Shown here: piece by piece, positions 25,551-33,532 of the stretch
How the letters are laid out: the number at the start of each line of letters is the position of its first letter
Numbering within the stretch: position 1 is the first letter of the stretch
Assembly (NCBI GenBank): GCA_963785765.1
Contig: CAWAWM010000011.1
Coordinates: 42,016 to 106,015, forward strand
Reading direction: 5' to 3'
Origin: DATBGO01 sp963785765
GTDB lineage: Bacteria; Actinomycetota; Actinomycetes; Streptosporangiales; Streptosporangiaceae
Length of the DNA stretch: 64,000 nucleotides
Translations under genes and position numbers: made by a program
The notes under the pieces: model-generated
Database searches by the model: none
The model's input: the letters and a program-made list of their open reading frames with translations, nothing else
Told to the model about the DNA's origin: nothing

Positions 25551-26893
25551 CGGCGCCATCCGGCCAGGCCACGGCGCCCGGCATCCGGCGCGGCGGCAGT
25601 GCGGCCAGGCTCACCGCGGGCTGGGCACAGCTGCGGCGGCCGGCGACGCTGCGCGAGCACGCCGACCGGTACGGACCGCTGCCGCAGCACGGCCGCGGTT
25701 CCCGCAGGCACGCCGGCCAACTAACCGACGCGATCGAACAGGCCGGGCTGACCGGCCGCGGCGGGGCCGGCTTCCCCACCGCGACCAAGATCGCCGCCGT
25801 GGCCGGGCGCCGTGGCCAGGCGGTGGTGGTGGCCAACGGCATGGAAAGCGAGCCGGCCAGCGAGAAGGACCAGGCCCTGCTGGCCAGGGCACCGCATCTG
25901 GTGCTGGACGGAGCGGTGCTGGCCGCCCAGGCGGTCCGGGCGGATGTGGTGCACCTGTGCCTGTCCCGGTCCCGGCCGTGGCAGGTGGCGCAGCTGGACT
26001 CCGCTGTCGCCGAGCGCCAGGCGGCCGGGCTGGACCGGGTGCACATCGAAGTCCATCAGCTGCCCCATCACTACGTGGCCAGCGAGGAGACCGCGCTGGT
26101 GCACTGGCTGAATGGCGGCGACGCCAAGCCGCTGGACACGCCGCCCCGGCCGTTCGAGCGCGGCGTGGGGCGGCGGCCGACGCTGGTCGACAACGTCGAG
26201 ACGCTGGCGCACATCGCGCTGATCGCCCGGTACGGCCCGGACTGGTTCCGGCAGGCGGGGACGGCCGCCGCGCCCGGCACCATGCTGGCCACGATCTGCG
26301 GCGCGGTCGCCGGGCCCGGCGTTTACGAGGTCGAGGTCGGTACGCCCGTCGGCGACGTGCTCGCCCTGGCCGGCGCATCGGCCGCGGCCACCGCGGTGCT
26401 GATCGGCGGTTACTTCGGCAGCTGGCACGACCTGGATGCGGTGGCCGGCCTGCCGCTGGCCAGGCCGCAGCCACCGCACACCGGTCCCGCGCCGGGCGCT
26501 GGCGTGCTCGCCGTGCTGCCGGCCGGCGCCTGCGGGCTGGCCGAGACGGCCCGGGTGCTCGGCTACCTGGCGGCGCAGAGCGCAGGCCAGTGCGGGCCGT
26601 GCATGTTCGGGCTGCCCGCGATCGCCGATGACGTCGCCCAGCTCGCGTCCGGCCGGCCGCAGGGGCCGGTGCTGGACCGGCTGGAGCGCAGGCTCGGCGT
26701 GGTCAGCGGGCGCGGCGCCTGCCGCCACCCGGACGGCGCGGCCCGGCTGGCGGCGTCCGCGCTGACGGCGTTCGCCGCGGATGCCCGCGCGCACGCGCGG
26801 CGGCGGCCCTGCCAGCTGGCCTGGCGCGGCCGCCCGGCCGGGCCAGTGCTGCCGATTCCCCGGCCCGACGACGGCGACGGAAGGTGGAGATGA
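25547..26893 (+). CDS. NuoF-like NADH-binding flavoprotein/Fe-S protein
   Basis: 448 residues. LTGRGGAGFPTATK is the NADH/FMN-binding glycine motif of complex I subunit NuoF, followed by ANGMESEPASEKDQ, PHHYVASEETALVHWLNGG and RRPTLVDNVETLAHIAL. Fe-S ligands appear in GQCGPCMFGL and a later Cys in GRGACRHP. It should oxidise NADH and deliver electrons to the adjacent ferredoxin and the membrane haem protein. Free-standing NuoF-like proteins of this sort are not part of complex I. The ATG and stop both overlap neighbouring genes by ATGA. Confidence 0.87.
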   Translation: MTAPSGQATAPGIRRGGSAARLTAGWAQLRRPATLREHADRYGPLPQHGRGSRRHAGQLTDAIEQAGLTGRGGAGFPTATKIAAVAGRRGQAVVVANGMESEPASEKDQALLARAPHLVLDGAVLAAQAVRADVVHLCLSRSRPWQVAQLDSAVAERQAAGLDRVHIEVHQLPHHYVASEETALVHWLNGGDAKPLDTPPRPFERGVGRRPTLVDNVETLAHIALIARYGPDWFRQAGTAAAPGTMLATICGAVAGPGVYEVEVGTPVGDVLALAGASAAATAVLIGGYFGSWHDLDAVAGLPLARPQPPHTGPAPGAGVLAVLPAGACGLAETARVLGYLAAQSAGQCGPCMFGLPAIADDVAQLASGRPQGPVLDRLERRLGVVSGRGACRHPDGAARLAASALTAFAADARAHARRRPCQLAWRGRPAGPVLPIPRPDDGDGRWR

Positions 26894-27117
26894 CCGCGGA
26901 ACTGCATCTGGACCCGATCAAATGCACGGGCCACGGCCTCTGTGCCGAGCTGCTGCCCGAGCTCATCGAACTCGATGAGTGGGGATATCCCATCATCTCG
27001 GGCCGGGAGGTCGCGCCCGAGGCGATCCGGGACGCGCGGCGCGCGGTGACGGCCTGCCCGACTCTCGCGCTTCGGCTGCGGCGGCCAGCCGCGCTCGCCC
27101 GGGCAGGCCGCAGTTGA
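26890..27117 (+). CDS. single-cluster ferredoxin
   Basis: 75 residues, ATG 26890 overlapping the NuoF-like stop. Cluster ligands: C in IKCTGHGLC (C-x5-C) and ACPTLAL, the pattern of [3Fe-4S]/[4Fe-4S] ferredoxins often paired with cytochromes P450, with the CTGHGLCAELLPE context typical of actinobacteria. It would carry electrons from the NADH-flavoprotein to the membrane component. A P450 is not encoded nearby. Confidence 0.88.
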   Translation: MTAELHLDPIKCTGHGLCAELLPELIELDEWGYPIISGREVAPEAIRDARRAVTACPTLALRLRRPAALARAGRS

Positions 27118-27119
27118 GC

Positions 27120-27800
27120 ATGCCACCGCGAGCCGCGCAGCCAGGCCCGGCCAGCAGCGCCAGGCACCGCCGCGGGCCGGACGAGGCCGTGGCCGGCCCG
27201 GCGGGTAACGAGCGCCTCACCGCGATGACCGGCGCGGTGCTGCTGGTCCTGTTCGCCGCCGAAGGCTTCACCATCTTGTCCATCCGCCAGCTGCTGACCG
27301 TGCATTTCTTCCTCGGCATGCTGCTGATAGGCCCGGTCGTGTTGAAGATCGCCTCGACCGGGTACCGGTTTGTCCGCTATTACGCGGGCACCGCGCCGTA
27401 CGTGGCCAAGGGTCCGCCCGCCCCGCTCCTGCGGCTCCTCGGGCCGCTGGTCATCATCACCTCCGTCGCCGTGATCGGCACCGGTGTCGCGCTGGCGTTC
27501 ACCGGCCCGCAGCGTGGCCTGTGGCTGCTGGCTCACAAGGCTTCGTTCGTGCTGTGGTTCGGCGTGATGACCATTCACGTGGTCGCCTACGCCCCGCGGC
27601 TGCCGCGGCTGCTGCTGGGCGGCCAGTTCCGCGGCCGGGCCGAGGCCGCGCTCGGCGGCCGCGCCGCGCGCTGGCTGCTGCTCGCCGGGTCAGTGGCGGG
27701 CGGGCTCGTCATCGCGGCCGCCACGCTGCACCTCGCCAGCCGCTGGGGCATCGGCGCGGTGACCGGAAGCCACCCTGGCCTCCGCGGGCCGGTCCGCTAA
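27120..27800 (+). CDS. integral membrane protein, possible cytochrome b561-like
   Basis: 226 residues, ATG 27120, two bases after the ferredoxin stop. At least five hydrophobic segments: residues 35-55, HFFLGMLLIGPVVLKI, LLGPLVIITSVAVIGTGVAL, FVLWFGVMTIHVVAYA and a last one near 195. Histidines in VHFFLG, LAHKASF and TIHVVAY could bind b-type haem. It is the terminal gene of the redox operon and is probably the second membrane electron acceptor. Function is inferred from context. Confidence 0.75.
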   Translation: MPPRAAQPGPASSARHRRGPDEAVAGPAGNERLTAMTGAVLLVLFAAEGFTILSIRQLLTVHFFLGMLLIGPVVLKIASTGYRFVRYYAGTAPYVAKGPPAPLLRLLGPLVIITSVAVIGTGVALAFTGPQRGLWLLAHKASFVLWFGVMTIHVVAYAPRLPRLLLGGQFRGRAEAALGGRAARWLLLAGSVAGGLVIAAATLHLASRWGIGAVTGSHPGLRGPVR

Positions 27801-27900
27801 GCGCTCACGGGATCAGGGACCTGCCGCAGGCTCCGGGTTAGCGCCCGTTTCCGGGGACGGCCCGCCGCGCCTTTCCAGGCGGCCGAAGGCCGGGATCCAT

Positions 27901-28674
27901 CTAGGCGACGGCGTTCGGGCTCGCGGCCAGGGCCGCGGCGGAGCGCGCCCAGGTGCCGATCCGGTCGATGAGCGCCGCCGACGCCGAGGACTCGGCATGA
28001 CCGAAGCCGGGCTCAAGCCACAGCTCCTTGGGCTCCCCCGCCGCCTCATACAGCCGGCGCGCATGCTCGACCGGAAAGAAATTGTCCTGGTCGCCGTGCA
28101 CGATCAGCAACGGCACCGGGGAAATCCTGGATGCCGCCTCGTCGGGCGGCATCGGCACCGGATCCCAGCGCTGCGGCGAGATCCGGGTGTTCAGGAACGT
28201 CCTGGACACCAGGCCGGCCCGGTGCTCGATGGCCAGGTGCACTCGGCGCATCATCTTGGTGCCGCGGTAGTACCACCAGCCAGGGCCGCTGACCGAGACC
28301 ACCGCGTCGGTGCCGCCGAGCAGCGCCGCGTGCCGCAGTGCGATCGACGCGCCCATCGAGAAGCCCACCGTGGCGATCCGCCGGTAGCCGAGCTCACGGG
28401 CGTAGGCCACCGCCACCTCCAGGTCCCTGATCTCGCGGTCGCCCAGCGTGGTGAGCCCGCCGGACCTGCCGTGCCCGCGGAAGTCGAAGGTGACCACGCC
28501 GCCATGCCGGTTCAGCCGGCTGGCGATCCCCCAGACCGCGGCGCGCTGCCAGTTCAGCGTAAAACCGTGCGCCAGCACGATCCCCAGGCCCGGGTCCCCC
28601 GGCAGATGGACAGCGTCGATCGCTGTGCCGTCCTTGGTCACGAGGGTCTGGGCTTTGGTTACCGGCGAGTTCAT
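27901..28674 (-). CDS. alpha/beta hydrolase
   Basis: 257 residues. LAHGFTLN is the oxyanion-hole turn, GFSMGASIALRHA holds the nucleophilic Ser, LLIVHGDQDNFFPVEHA the acid, and GFGHAESSA the catalytic His. It is a serine esterase/peptidase-type hydrolase of unknown substrate. ATG 28674 is chosen; the frame remains open for about 300 codons upstream, but that part is antisense to the cyclase gene and not protein-like. It ends about 100 bases from the redox operon. Confidence 0.87.
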   Translation of the reverse strand: MNSPVTKAQTLVTKDGTAIDAVHLPGDPGLGIVLAHGFTLNWQRAAVWGIASRLNRHGGVVTFDFRGHGRSGGLTTLGDREIRDLEVAVAYARELGYRRIATVGFSMGASIALRHAALLGGTDAVVSVSGPGWWYYRGTKMMRRVHLAIEHRAGLVSRTFLNTRISPQRWDPVPMPPDEAASRISPVPLLIVHGDQDNFFPVEHARRLYEAAGEPKELWLEPGFGHAESSASAALIDRIGTWARSAAALAASPNAVA

Positions 28675-28803
28675 GCCCCTATTCTGCGGGAGAGCCAGGA
28701 GTGCCGGGCGCGCCGCCACCGGGACTTCCCAGCCGCCCCCGGCTGCGGCAGGCTGTTGGGGTTCCCGCGGGACCAGCCAGCCACGCCGACCGGAGGCCAC
28801 CAC

Positions 28804-29580
28804 ATGCCCGTGCTCGACGCACTCATCTCGGCGATCCGATCCGCCACGATCGAGGTCATCGATCTCACCGCCAGGCTCGACTCCACCACACCGGTGATCA
28901 GGCTGCCGGAGCCGTTCGGAAACACCAAGTCGTTCACGCTGCACGAGATCAGCAGGTACGACGAGCGCGGCCCGGCCTGGTACTGGAACGACATCAGCAC
29001 CGGAGAGCACACCGGCACGCATTTCGACGCGCCCGTGCACTGGGCCACCGGCGCCGACGGCGAGGATGTCGCGCAGGTCCCGGTGACCAGGCTGATCGCG
29101 CCCGCCGTCGTGCTCGACTTCAGCGGGCAGGCCGCCGCCGATCCGGACTTCCTGCTGGAGATCGACGATGTCCGGCAGTGGGAGGCGGTCCACGGCCCGC
29201 TGCCCGACGGCGGCTGGCTGCTCTACCGGACCGGCTGGGACGCCAGATCCGCAAGTCAGGAAGAGTTCCTGAACGCGAACGAGACCGGGCCGCACACCCC
29301 GGGGATGTCGGTCGCCTGCGCCAGGTGGCTGGCCAGCGAGGCGCCGGTGATCGGGCTCGGGGTCGAGACCGTCGGTACCGACGCCGGGGCCGCGCACTCC
29401 TTCGACCCGCCGTTCCCCTGTCACGCGTCGCTGCTCGGCGCCGGCAAGTACGGGCTCACCCAGCTGCAGAACCTGTCCCGGCTGCCCGTCACCGGCGCCG
29501 TGGTCATCGCGGGACCGCTGCCCATCGCCGGCGGATCCGGCAGCCCGTGCCGGGCCATCGCCCTGGTCGAGCATTCCTGA
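28804..29580 (+). CDS. cyclase family protein (kynurenine-formamidase-like)
   Basis: 258 residues, ATG 28804 with GGAGG in front. The metal-binding motif HTGTHFDAPVH is present, as are DLTARLDSTTPV near the start and GVETVGTDAG. Members hydrolyse N-formylkynurenine, isatin or similar cyclic amides using Zn or Mn. Specificity is not visible. It overlaps the next gene by TGATG, so it acts together with a ThDP-dependent enzyme; that pairing suggests a small catabolic module for an oxo-acid made by ring opening. Confidence 0.88.
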   Translation: MPVLDALISAIRSATIEVIDLTARLDSTTPVIRLPEPFGNTKSFTLHEISRYDERGPAWYWNDISTGEHTGTHFDAPVHWATGADGEDVAQVPVTRLIAPAVVLDFSGQAAADPDFLLEIDDVRQWEAVHGPLPDGGWLLYRTGWDARSASQEEFLNANETGPHTPGMSVACARWLASEAPVIGLGVETVGTDAGAAHSFDPPFPCHASLLGAGKYGLTQLQNLSRLPVTGAVVIAGPLPIAGGSGSPCRAIALVEHS

Positions 29581-31259
29581 TGCTGGTCAGCGAGGCGGTC
29601 GGAGCCGCCCTGGCCGAGCTGGGCACCGACACCGTATTCGGCGTGGTGGGCAGCGGCAACTTCCACGTGACCAACGCGCTGATCGCTCACGGCGCGCGGT
29701 TCATCGCGGCGCGGCACGAGTGCGGCGCGGCCAGCATGGCCGACGGCTGGGCCAGGACGGCGGGCCGTCCCGGCGTGCTCTCGCTGCACCAGGGGCCGGG
29801 CCTGACCAACGCGCTGACCGGGATCACGGAGGCCGCGAAGAGCCGCACGCCGATGGTGGTGCTCGCGGCCGACGTGGCTGCCTCGGCGGTGCGGTCCAAC
29901 TTCCGGATCGACGTGGCGGCGATCGCCACCGCCATCGGCGCAGTGCCCGCCCGGCTGCACTCAGCCGGTTTTGCGGTCGATGACGCAGTCCGTGCCTACC
30001 GCACCGCCGCCGACGAGCGCCGTACGGTGCTGCTCGCGCTGCCGCTCGACGTGCAGGCCGAGAGCTGCCCGCCGCCGGCGGTCCGGGCCGAGGCAGCCGC
30101 CGGCCGGCCGGATCTGGCGGCTGACGTGCCGGGCGGTGCGGGGGTGGCCGGGGAAGCCGTTACTGCTCTTGCCGATGCGCTGGTCCGAGCCAGGCGGCCG
30201 GTGTTCATCGCCGGGCGCGGCGCCCGGATCGCCGGAGCCAGGGCCGACCTCGAGGCGCTGGCCGACGTGTGCGGCGCGCTGCTGGCCACCTCGGCCGCGG
30301 CGAAGGGGTTGTTCCGCGGCAATCCCTGGGATCTCGATGTCAGCGGCGGCTTTGCCTCGCCGCTGGCCGCGGAGCTGATCCGCGGCGCCGACCTGGTGAT
30401 CGGCTGGGGCAGCACGCTGAACATGTGGACGCTGCGGCACGGGAAGCTGATCAGCCCAGGAACGGTCGTCGCCCAGGTCGACAGTGACCCCGCCCAACTC
30501 GGCGCGCACCGCCCGGTCGAGGTGGCCGTCACCGGCGACGTCGCCGAGACCGCCCGGGCCGTTATCGGCCTGCTGGCGGACGGACGGCCGCAGCAGGCGG
30601 CGGGTTACCGGTCGGCGGAGCTGCGGGAGCGGCTGGCCCGCCAGATCCGCTGGCGGGACGTGCCGTTTGCCGACGAGAGCGACGGCCAGACCGTCGACCC
30701 GCGCGCCCTGACGATCGCGCTCGATGATCTGCTGCCCGGGCAGCGGACCGTCGCGGTGGACTCGGGCAACTTCATGGGCTACCCGAGCATGTACCTGTCG
30801 GTGCCCGACGCGAACGGATTCTGCTTCACCCAGGCCTACCAGTCGGTCGGGCTCGGGCTCGGGTCGGCGATCGGAGCGGCGGTCGCGCGGCCGGACCGGC
30901 TCACCGTGGCCGCGCTCGGCGACGGCGGCGCGCTGATGGGCATCAGCGAGCTGGAGACGGCCGTCCGGCTCGGCCTGCCCATGCTGATCGTGATCTACGA
31001 CGACGAGGCGTACGGGGCCGAGGTGCACCATTTCGGCCCCGACGGGCATCCGCTGGGCACCGTCACGTTCCCGCCGACCGACATTGCCGAGATCGCGCGC
31101 GGTTTCGGCTGCCAGGGCCTGAGCGTCCGGTCGGTCGCTGACCTCGGACCGGTGCGGTCCTGGCTGGACGACCCCGGGGACCAGCCGCTGGTAATCGACG
31201 CCAAGATCAGTTCAGCACACGGGTCCTGGTGGCTCGAGGAAGCGTTCCGCGGCCACTGA
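29580..31259 (+). CDS. thiamine diphosphate-dependent enzyme (acetolactate synthase-like)
   Basis: 559 residues with the three domains of the family: an N-terminal pyrimidine-binding domain with the catalytic Glu47 in RHECGAASMADG, a central domain near 200-330, and a C-terminal ThDP-binding domain with ALGDGGALMGISELET. It is a decarboxylase or carboligase on a 2-oxo acid. It lacks the FAD-site hallmarks I would expect of true acetolactate synthase, and there is no IlvN nearby; benzoylformate decarboxylase-like or similar activity is possible. Confidence 0.87.
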   Translation: MLVSEAVGAALAELGTDTVFGVVGSGNFHVTNALIAHGARFIAARHECGAASMADGWARTAGRPGVLSLHQGPGLTNALTGITEAAKSRTPMVVLAADVAASAVRSNFRIDVAAIATAIGAVPARLHSAGFAVDDAVRAYRTAADERRTVLLALPLDVQAESCPPPAVRAEAAAGRPDLAADVPGGAGVAGEAVTALADALVRARRPVFIAGRGARIAGARADLEALADVCGALLATSAAAKGLFRGNPWDLDVSGGFASPLAAELIRGADLVIGWGSTLNMWTLRHGKLISPGTVVAQVDSDPAQLGAHRPVEVAVTGDVAETARAVIGLLADGRPQQAAGYRSAELRERLARQIRWRDVPFADESDGQTVDPRALTIALDDLLPGQRTVAVDSGNFMGYPSMYLSVPDANGFCFTQAYQSVGLGLGSAIGAAVARPDRLTVAALGDGGALMGISELETAVRLGLPMLIVIYDDEAYGAEVHHFGPDGHPLGTVTFPPTDIAEIARGFGCQGLSVRSVADLGPVRSWLDDPGDQPLVIDAKISSAHGSWWLEEAFRGH

Positions 31260-31312
31260 CGGGCCCGGCTGCGGCCGCCCTCCGCTGGCCGGGGCGGCCT
31301 GCACGCGGACCG

Positions 31313-31353
31313 GCCGGGGCAACCGCGGGGAGCCGTTCCGCGGTTGCCCCGGC
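31313..31353. terminator. bidirectional hairpin terminator
   Basis: A perfect 16-bp stem (left arm 31313-31328, right arm 31338-31353) with a 9-base loop, sited between two convergent genes. The stem core is CCGGGGCAACCGCGG. There is no T-run, as is common for high-GC actinobacterial terminators. Confidence 0.8.
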
Positions 31354-31382
31354 ACAGGCCCGGGCTGGCTTGGTCAGTCAGA

Positions 31383-32822
31383 TCAGGTGGGGTGCTCCTC
31401 CGCCATCACCTTGTGGTCGTCGCCGTGGTCACCGTTGTGATGATGGTGAAGGTGATGCTCCGGGACCGGCTCGCCAGGAATCTCGCCGAAGTCCGGCTCG
31501 GCCTCCGGCTCCTCCATCGGGTAGGCCACCTCGCCGTGCACCAGGATGTCGCCGGCCAGCAGCTCGTTGTCGGGCATCCGCAGCTTCATGAACAGCCCGA
31601 TGCCGCGCAGCAGCAGGAACGTCACCAGGCCGTCCCAGACGATGACCGTGAGCGCCGCGCCCGCCTGGATCAGCAGCTGCTTCGGATGACCGTAGAACAG
31701 CCCGGCGGTGGTGACGTTCGCGTTCTTCCCGAGACCGAGGTAGACGATCATCTTCGGGTCGGCGAGCAGCCCGACGAGCAGGCCGCCGAACAGCCCGGCG
31801 AATCCGTGGGTGTAGACCACCCCGAGGGCATCGTCCACCTTGTTGAACGGCCAGACCTTCCGCGGCAGGTAACCGAACAGCCCCCAGACCGCGGCCGAAG
31901 TGACCAGGCCGATGACGATCGCCCCGACGCCGTTGACATAGCCGGCCGCCGGCGTGATGCCGACCAGACCGCAGATCATGCCGTTCACGCCGCCCAGGAA
32001 GGTCGGCTTCTTCTCCTTGCTGAACGACATGTCCATGATGATCCAGGTCATCATCGCGACCGCGGTGGCCAGGTTGGTGTTGACCACGGCCGCGGTGGCG
32101 TCGGCGCCCGCGAAGTACGGGTCACCGCCGTTGAAGCCGTTCCAGCCCAGCCACAGGATTCCGGCACCGACCGCGACGAACAGCAGGTTGTTCGGCATCG
32201 CCTTCTCGCGGTCCCGCTGCAGCCGCGGCCCGACTACCGCCGCCGCCACGAAGCCGGAGACGCCGGCCGCCAGGTGGATCACGTAACCGCCGCTGAAGTC
32301 CAGCGCGCCTCGCTGCGCCCAGAAGCCGCCGCCCCAGAGCAGGAACGCGTTGACCGCATAGGCGAAGGTGATCCAGAGCGGCACGAAGAGCAGCCAGACC
32401 TTGAACTTGATCCGGCCGATTACGCTGCCGATGAACAAGATGGGCGTGATCGCCGCGAATACAAACTGGAAGTAGACAAGTGAGCCCTCAGGGAATCTGA
32501 ACTTCGGCATGAGGCCGTTGAGCAGCGGAATGTTGGCTTGGGCCTGCTCCCCGCCCGACCCGACGACGGTGCCTGGCTTGCCCACGAAGGTATGGATCCA
32601 CGCGTCCCCGAAGCCCATCTTGAAGGCCCACAGGACCCACACGATCAGGGTCAGAGCGAAGGCGCTGAATACCATCATCATGGTGTTCACAGCCCATTTG
32701 CGCTGGACGATCCCGCCGTAGAGGACCGCGAGCGCTGGGATGCTCATCAAGCCGACCAGCGTTGCCGCCGTCAGCTGCCAGGAGTTATCGCCAGCGCTCA
32801 GCCAGCTCGAATAGGGACCCAT
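31383..32822 (-). CDS. amt: ammonium transporter
   Basis: 479 residues, 11 membrane helices. Amt/Rh motifs: DFSGGYVIHLAAGVSG with the pore histidine, GWNGFNGGDPYFAG, and YTHGFAGLFGG with the second His. A His-rich tail (EHHLHHHHNGDHGDDH) ends the protein. The frame is open to an ATG at 32882, but that start would put the GlnR box against the start codon and has no ribosome site; ATG 32822 follows GGGAGG and is preferred. It imports ammonium and is probably turned on by GlnR under nitrogen limitation. No glnK follows it in the window. Confidence 0.93.
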   Translation of the reverse strand: MGPYSSWLSAGDNSWQLTAATLVGLMSIPALAVLYGGIVQRKWAVNTMMMVFSAFALTLIVWVLWAFKMGFGDAWIHTFVGKPGTVVGSGGEQAQANIPLLNGLMPKFRFPEGSLVYFQFVFAAITPILFIGSVIGRIKFKVWLLFVPLWITFAYAVNAFLLWGGGFWAQRGALDFSGGYVIHLAAGVSGFVAAAVVGPRLQRDREKAMPNNLLFVAVGAGILWLGWNGFNGGDPYFAGADATAAVVNTNLATAVAMMTWIIMDMSFSKEKKPTFLGGVNGMICGLVGITPAAGYVNGVGAIVIGLVTSAAVWGLFGYLPRKVWPFNKVDDALGVVYTHGFAGLFGGLLVGLLADPKMIVYLGLGKNANVTTAGLFYGHPKQLLIQAGAALTVIVWDGLVTFLLLRGIGLFMKLRMPDNELLAGDILVHGEVAYPMEEPEAEPDFGEIPGEPVPEHHLHHHHNGDHGDDHKVMAEEHPT

Positions 32823-32888
32823 AAAGCCTCCCGGGGCGGGTGCCGCATCGGCGTCGGTCAGGACTGCTTCAATGTGTCCCATGGGCTG

Positions 32889-32915
32889 GTTTCGGCCATG
32901 TTTCCCAGTCGTTAC
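32889..32915 (-). promoter_or_regulatory. GlnR-type nitrogen regulator box upstream of amt
   Basis: Read on the minus strand: GTAAC, six bases, GAAAC, six bases, GAAAC, giving an 11-base period. The published actinobacterial GlnR consensus is gTnAC-n6-GaAAC repeated. It lies 67-93 bases before the preferred amt start, a normal promoter position. A further GAAAC-n6-TTAAC stretch lies around 32951-32970. Confidence 0.75.
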
Positions 32916-33040
32916 GCCAACGGCAACAGATCCGCGTCCAGGGCCGTTTGTGTTAACTTCCTGTTTCCGCGCCGCCCTGACCGGTCAGTGACCGGCCCGC
33001 CGCCGCCTGCCGTCGGCCCCGCCGACCCGGCCATTGGCCC

Positions 33041-33200
33041 TGACGGTGCTCGCCGTCGGCCGCTGAGAGCGCGCCCGCCGCCCGCCGCTGCCCCAGCGCC
33101 GCCACCGGCCACTGGCCCTGACGGTGCTCGCCGTCGGCCGCTGGGAGCGCGCCCGGCGCGCGCCGCTGCCCCCGCGCCGCCACCGGCCACTGGCCCCGCC
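33041..33200. repeat. 78-bp direct repeat, two copies
   Basis: TGACGGTGCTCGCCGTCGGC begins at 33041 and again at 33119, and the intervening sequence is repeated with few differences, including ACCGGCCACTGGCCC at the end of each unit. It is probably noncoding. Confidence 0.75.
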
Positions 33201-33387
33201 GCCTCCCGCCAGCCCCGCCACGTCAGGCCGGCCGCGCTGGCCGCGTCCCCCAGTTGAGTCCGCCCCGCGAGGCGGCCAGATCCCCCGATGGCGGTTTGTT
33301 CCAGCTCATTTATCACGTTCCGGTAACAGTGTGGACAGCTGGTCTTGAGGTTAGCCACCAGCGGCCCTACGCTCCAGGCAACCGGTT

Positions 33388-33401
33388 GGTAAGCGCTTTC
33401 C
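33388..33401. promoter_or_regulatory. LacI-family operator 1 (imperfect)
   Basis: GGTAAGCGCTTTCC, an almost perfect palindrome with the central AGCGCT typical of LacI/GalR sites. It lies 67 bases before operator 2, a spacing that would allow looping or two dimers acting together. Confidence 0.6.
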
Positions 33402-33453
33402 GCTCGGCCGGGCAAGCCACGTGAATCTGACGCGGCCCCCGGTCCGGCCGTCG

Positions 33454-33469
33454 CGGTAAGCGCTTACCG
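33454..33469. promoter_or_regulatory. LacI-family operator 2 (perfect palindrome)
   Basis: CGGTAAGCGCTTACCG, a perfect 16-base palindrome about 60 bases before the LacI gene start. It is the likely site of autoregulation and of control of the glycoside transport operon downstream. Confidence 0.75.
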
Positions 33470-33532
33470 AGTCGGCCTTAGCCGATGCGGCCCTGACCAG
33501 CGGGGCAGCCGGCCTGGATGATCGGAGCAGCG

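Larger units (their letters stand above)
32916..33532. promoter_or_regulatory. intergenic region between amt and the LacI gene
   Basis: 617 bases with no supported gene. From left: the amt promoter region and a GlnR half-site; a 78-base repeat in two copies (33041-33200); and, at the right, two LacI-family operators (33388-33401 and 33454-33469) before the regulator gene. Apart from these I see nothing recognisable. Confidence 0.5.

Noticed and set aside
27901..29574. One long minus-strand reading frame (557 codons)
   Set aside because: Only its last 257 codons resemble a protein (alpha/beta hydrolase); the rest is antisense to the cyclase gene and Arg/Pro/Gly-rich.
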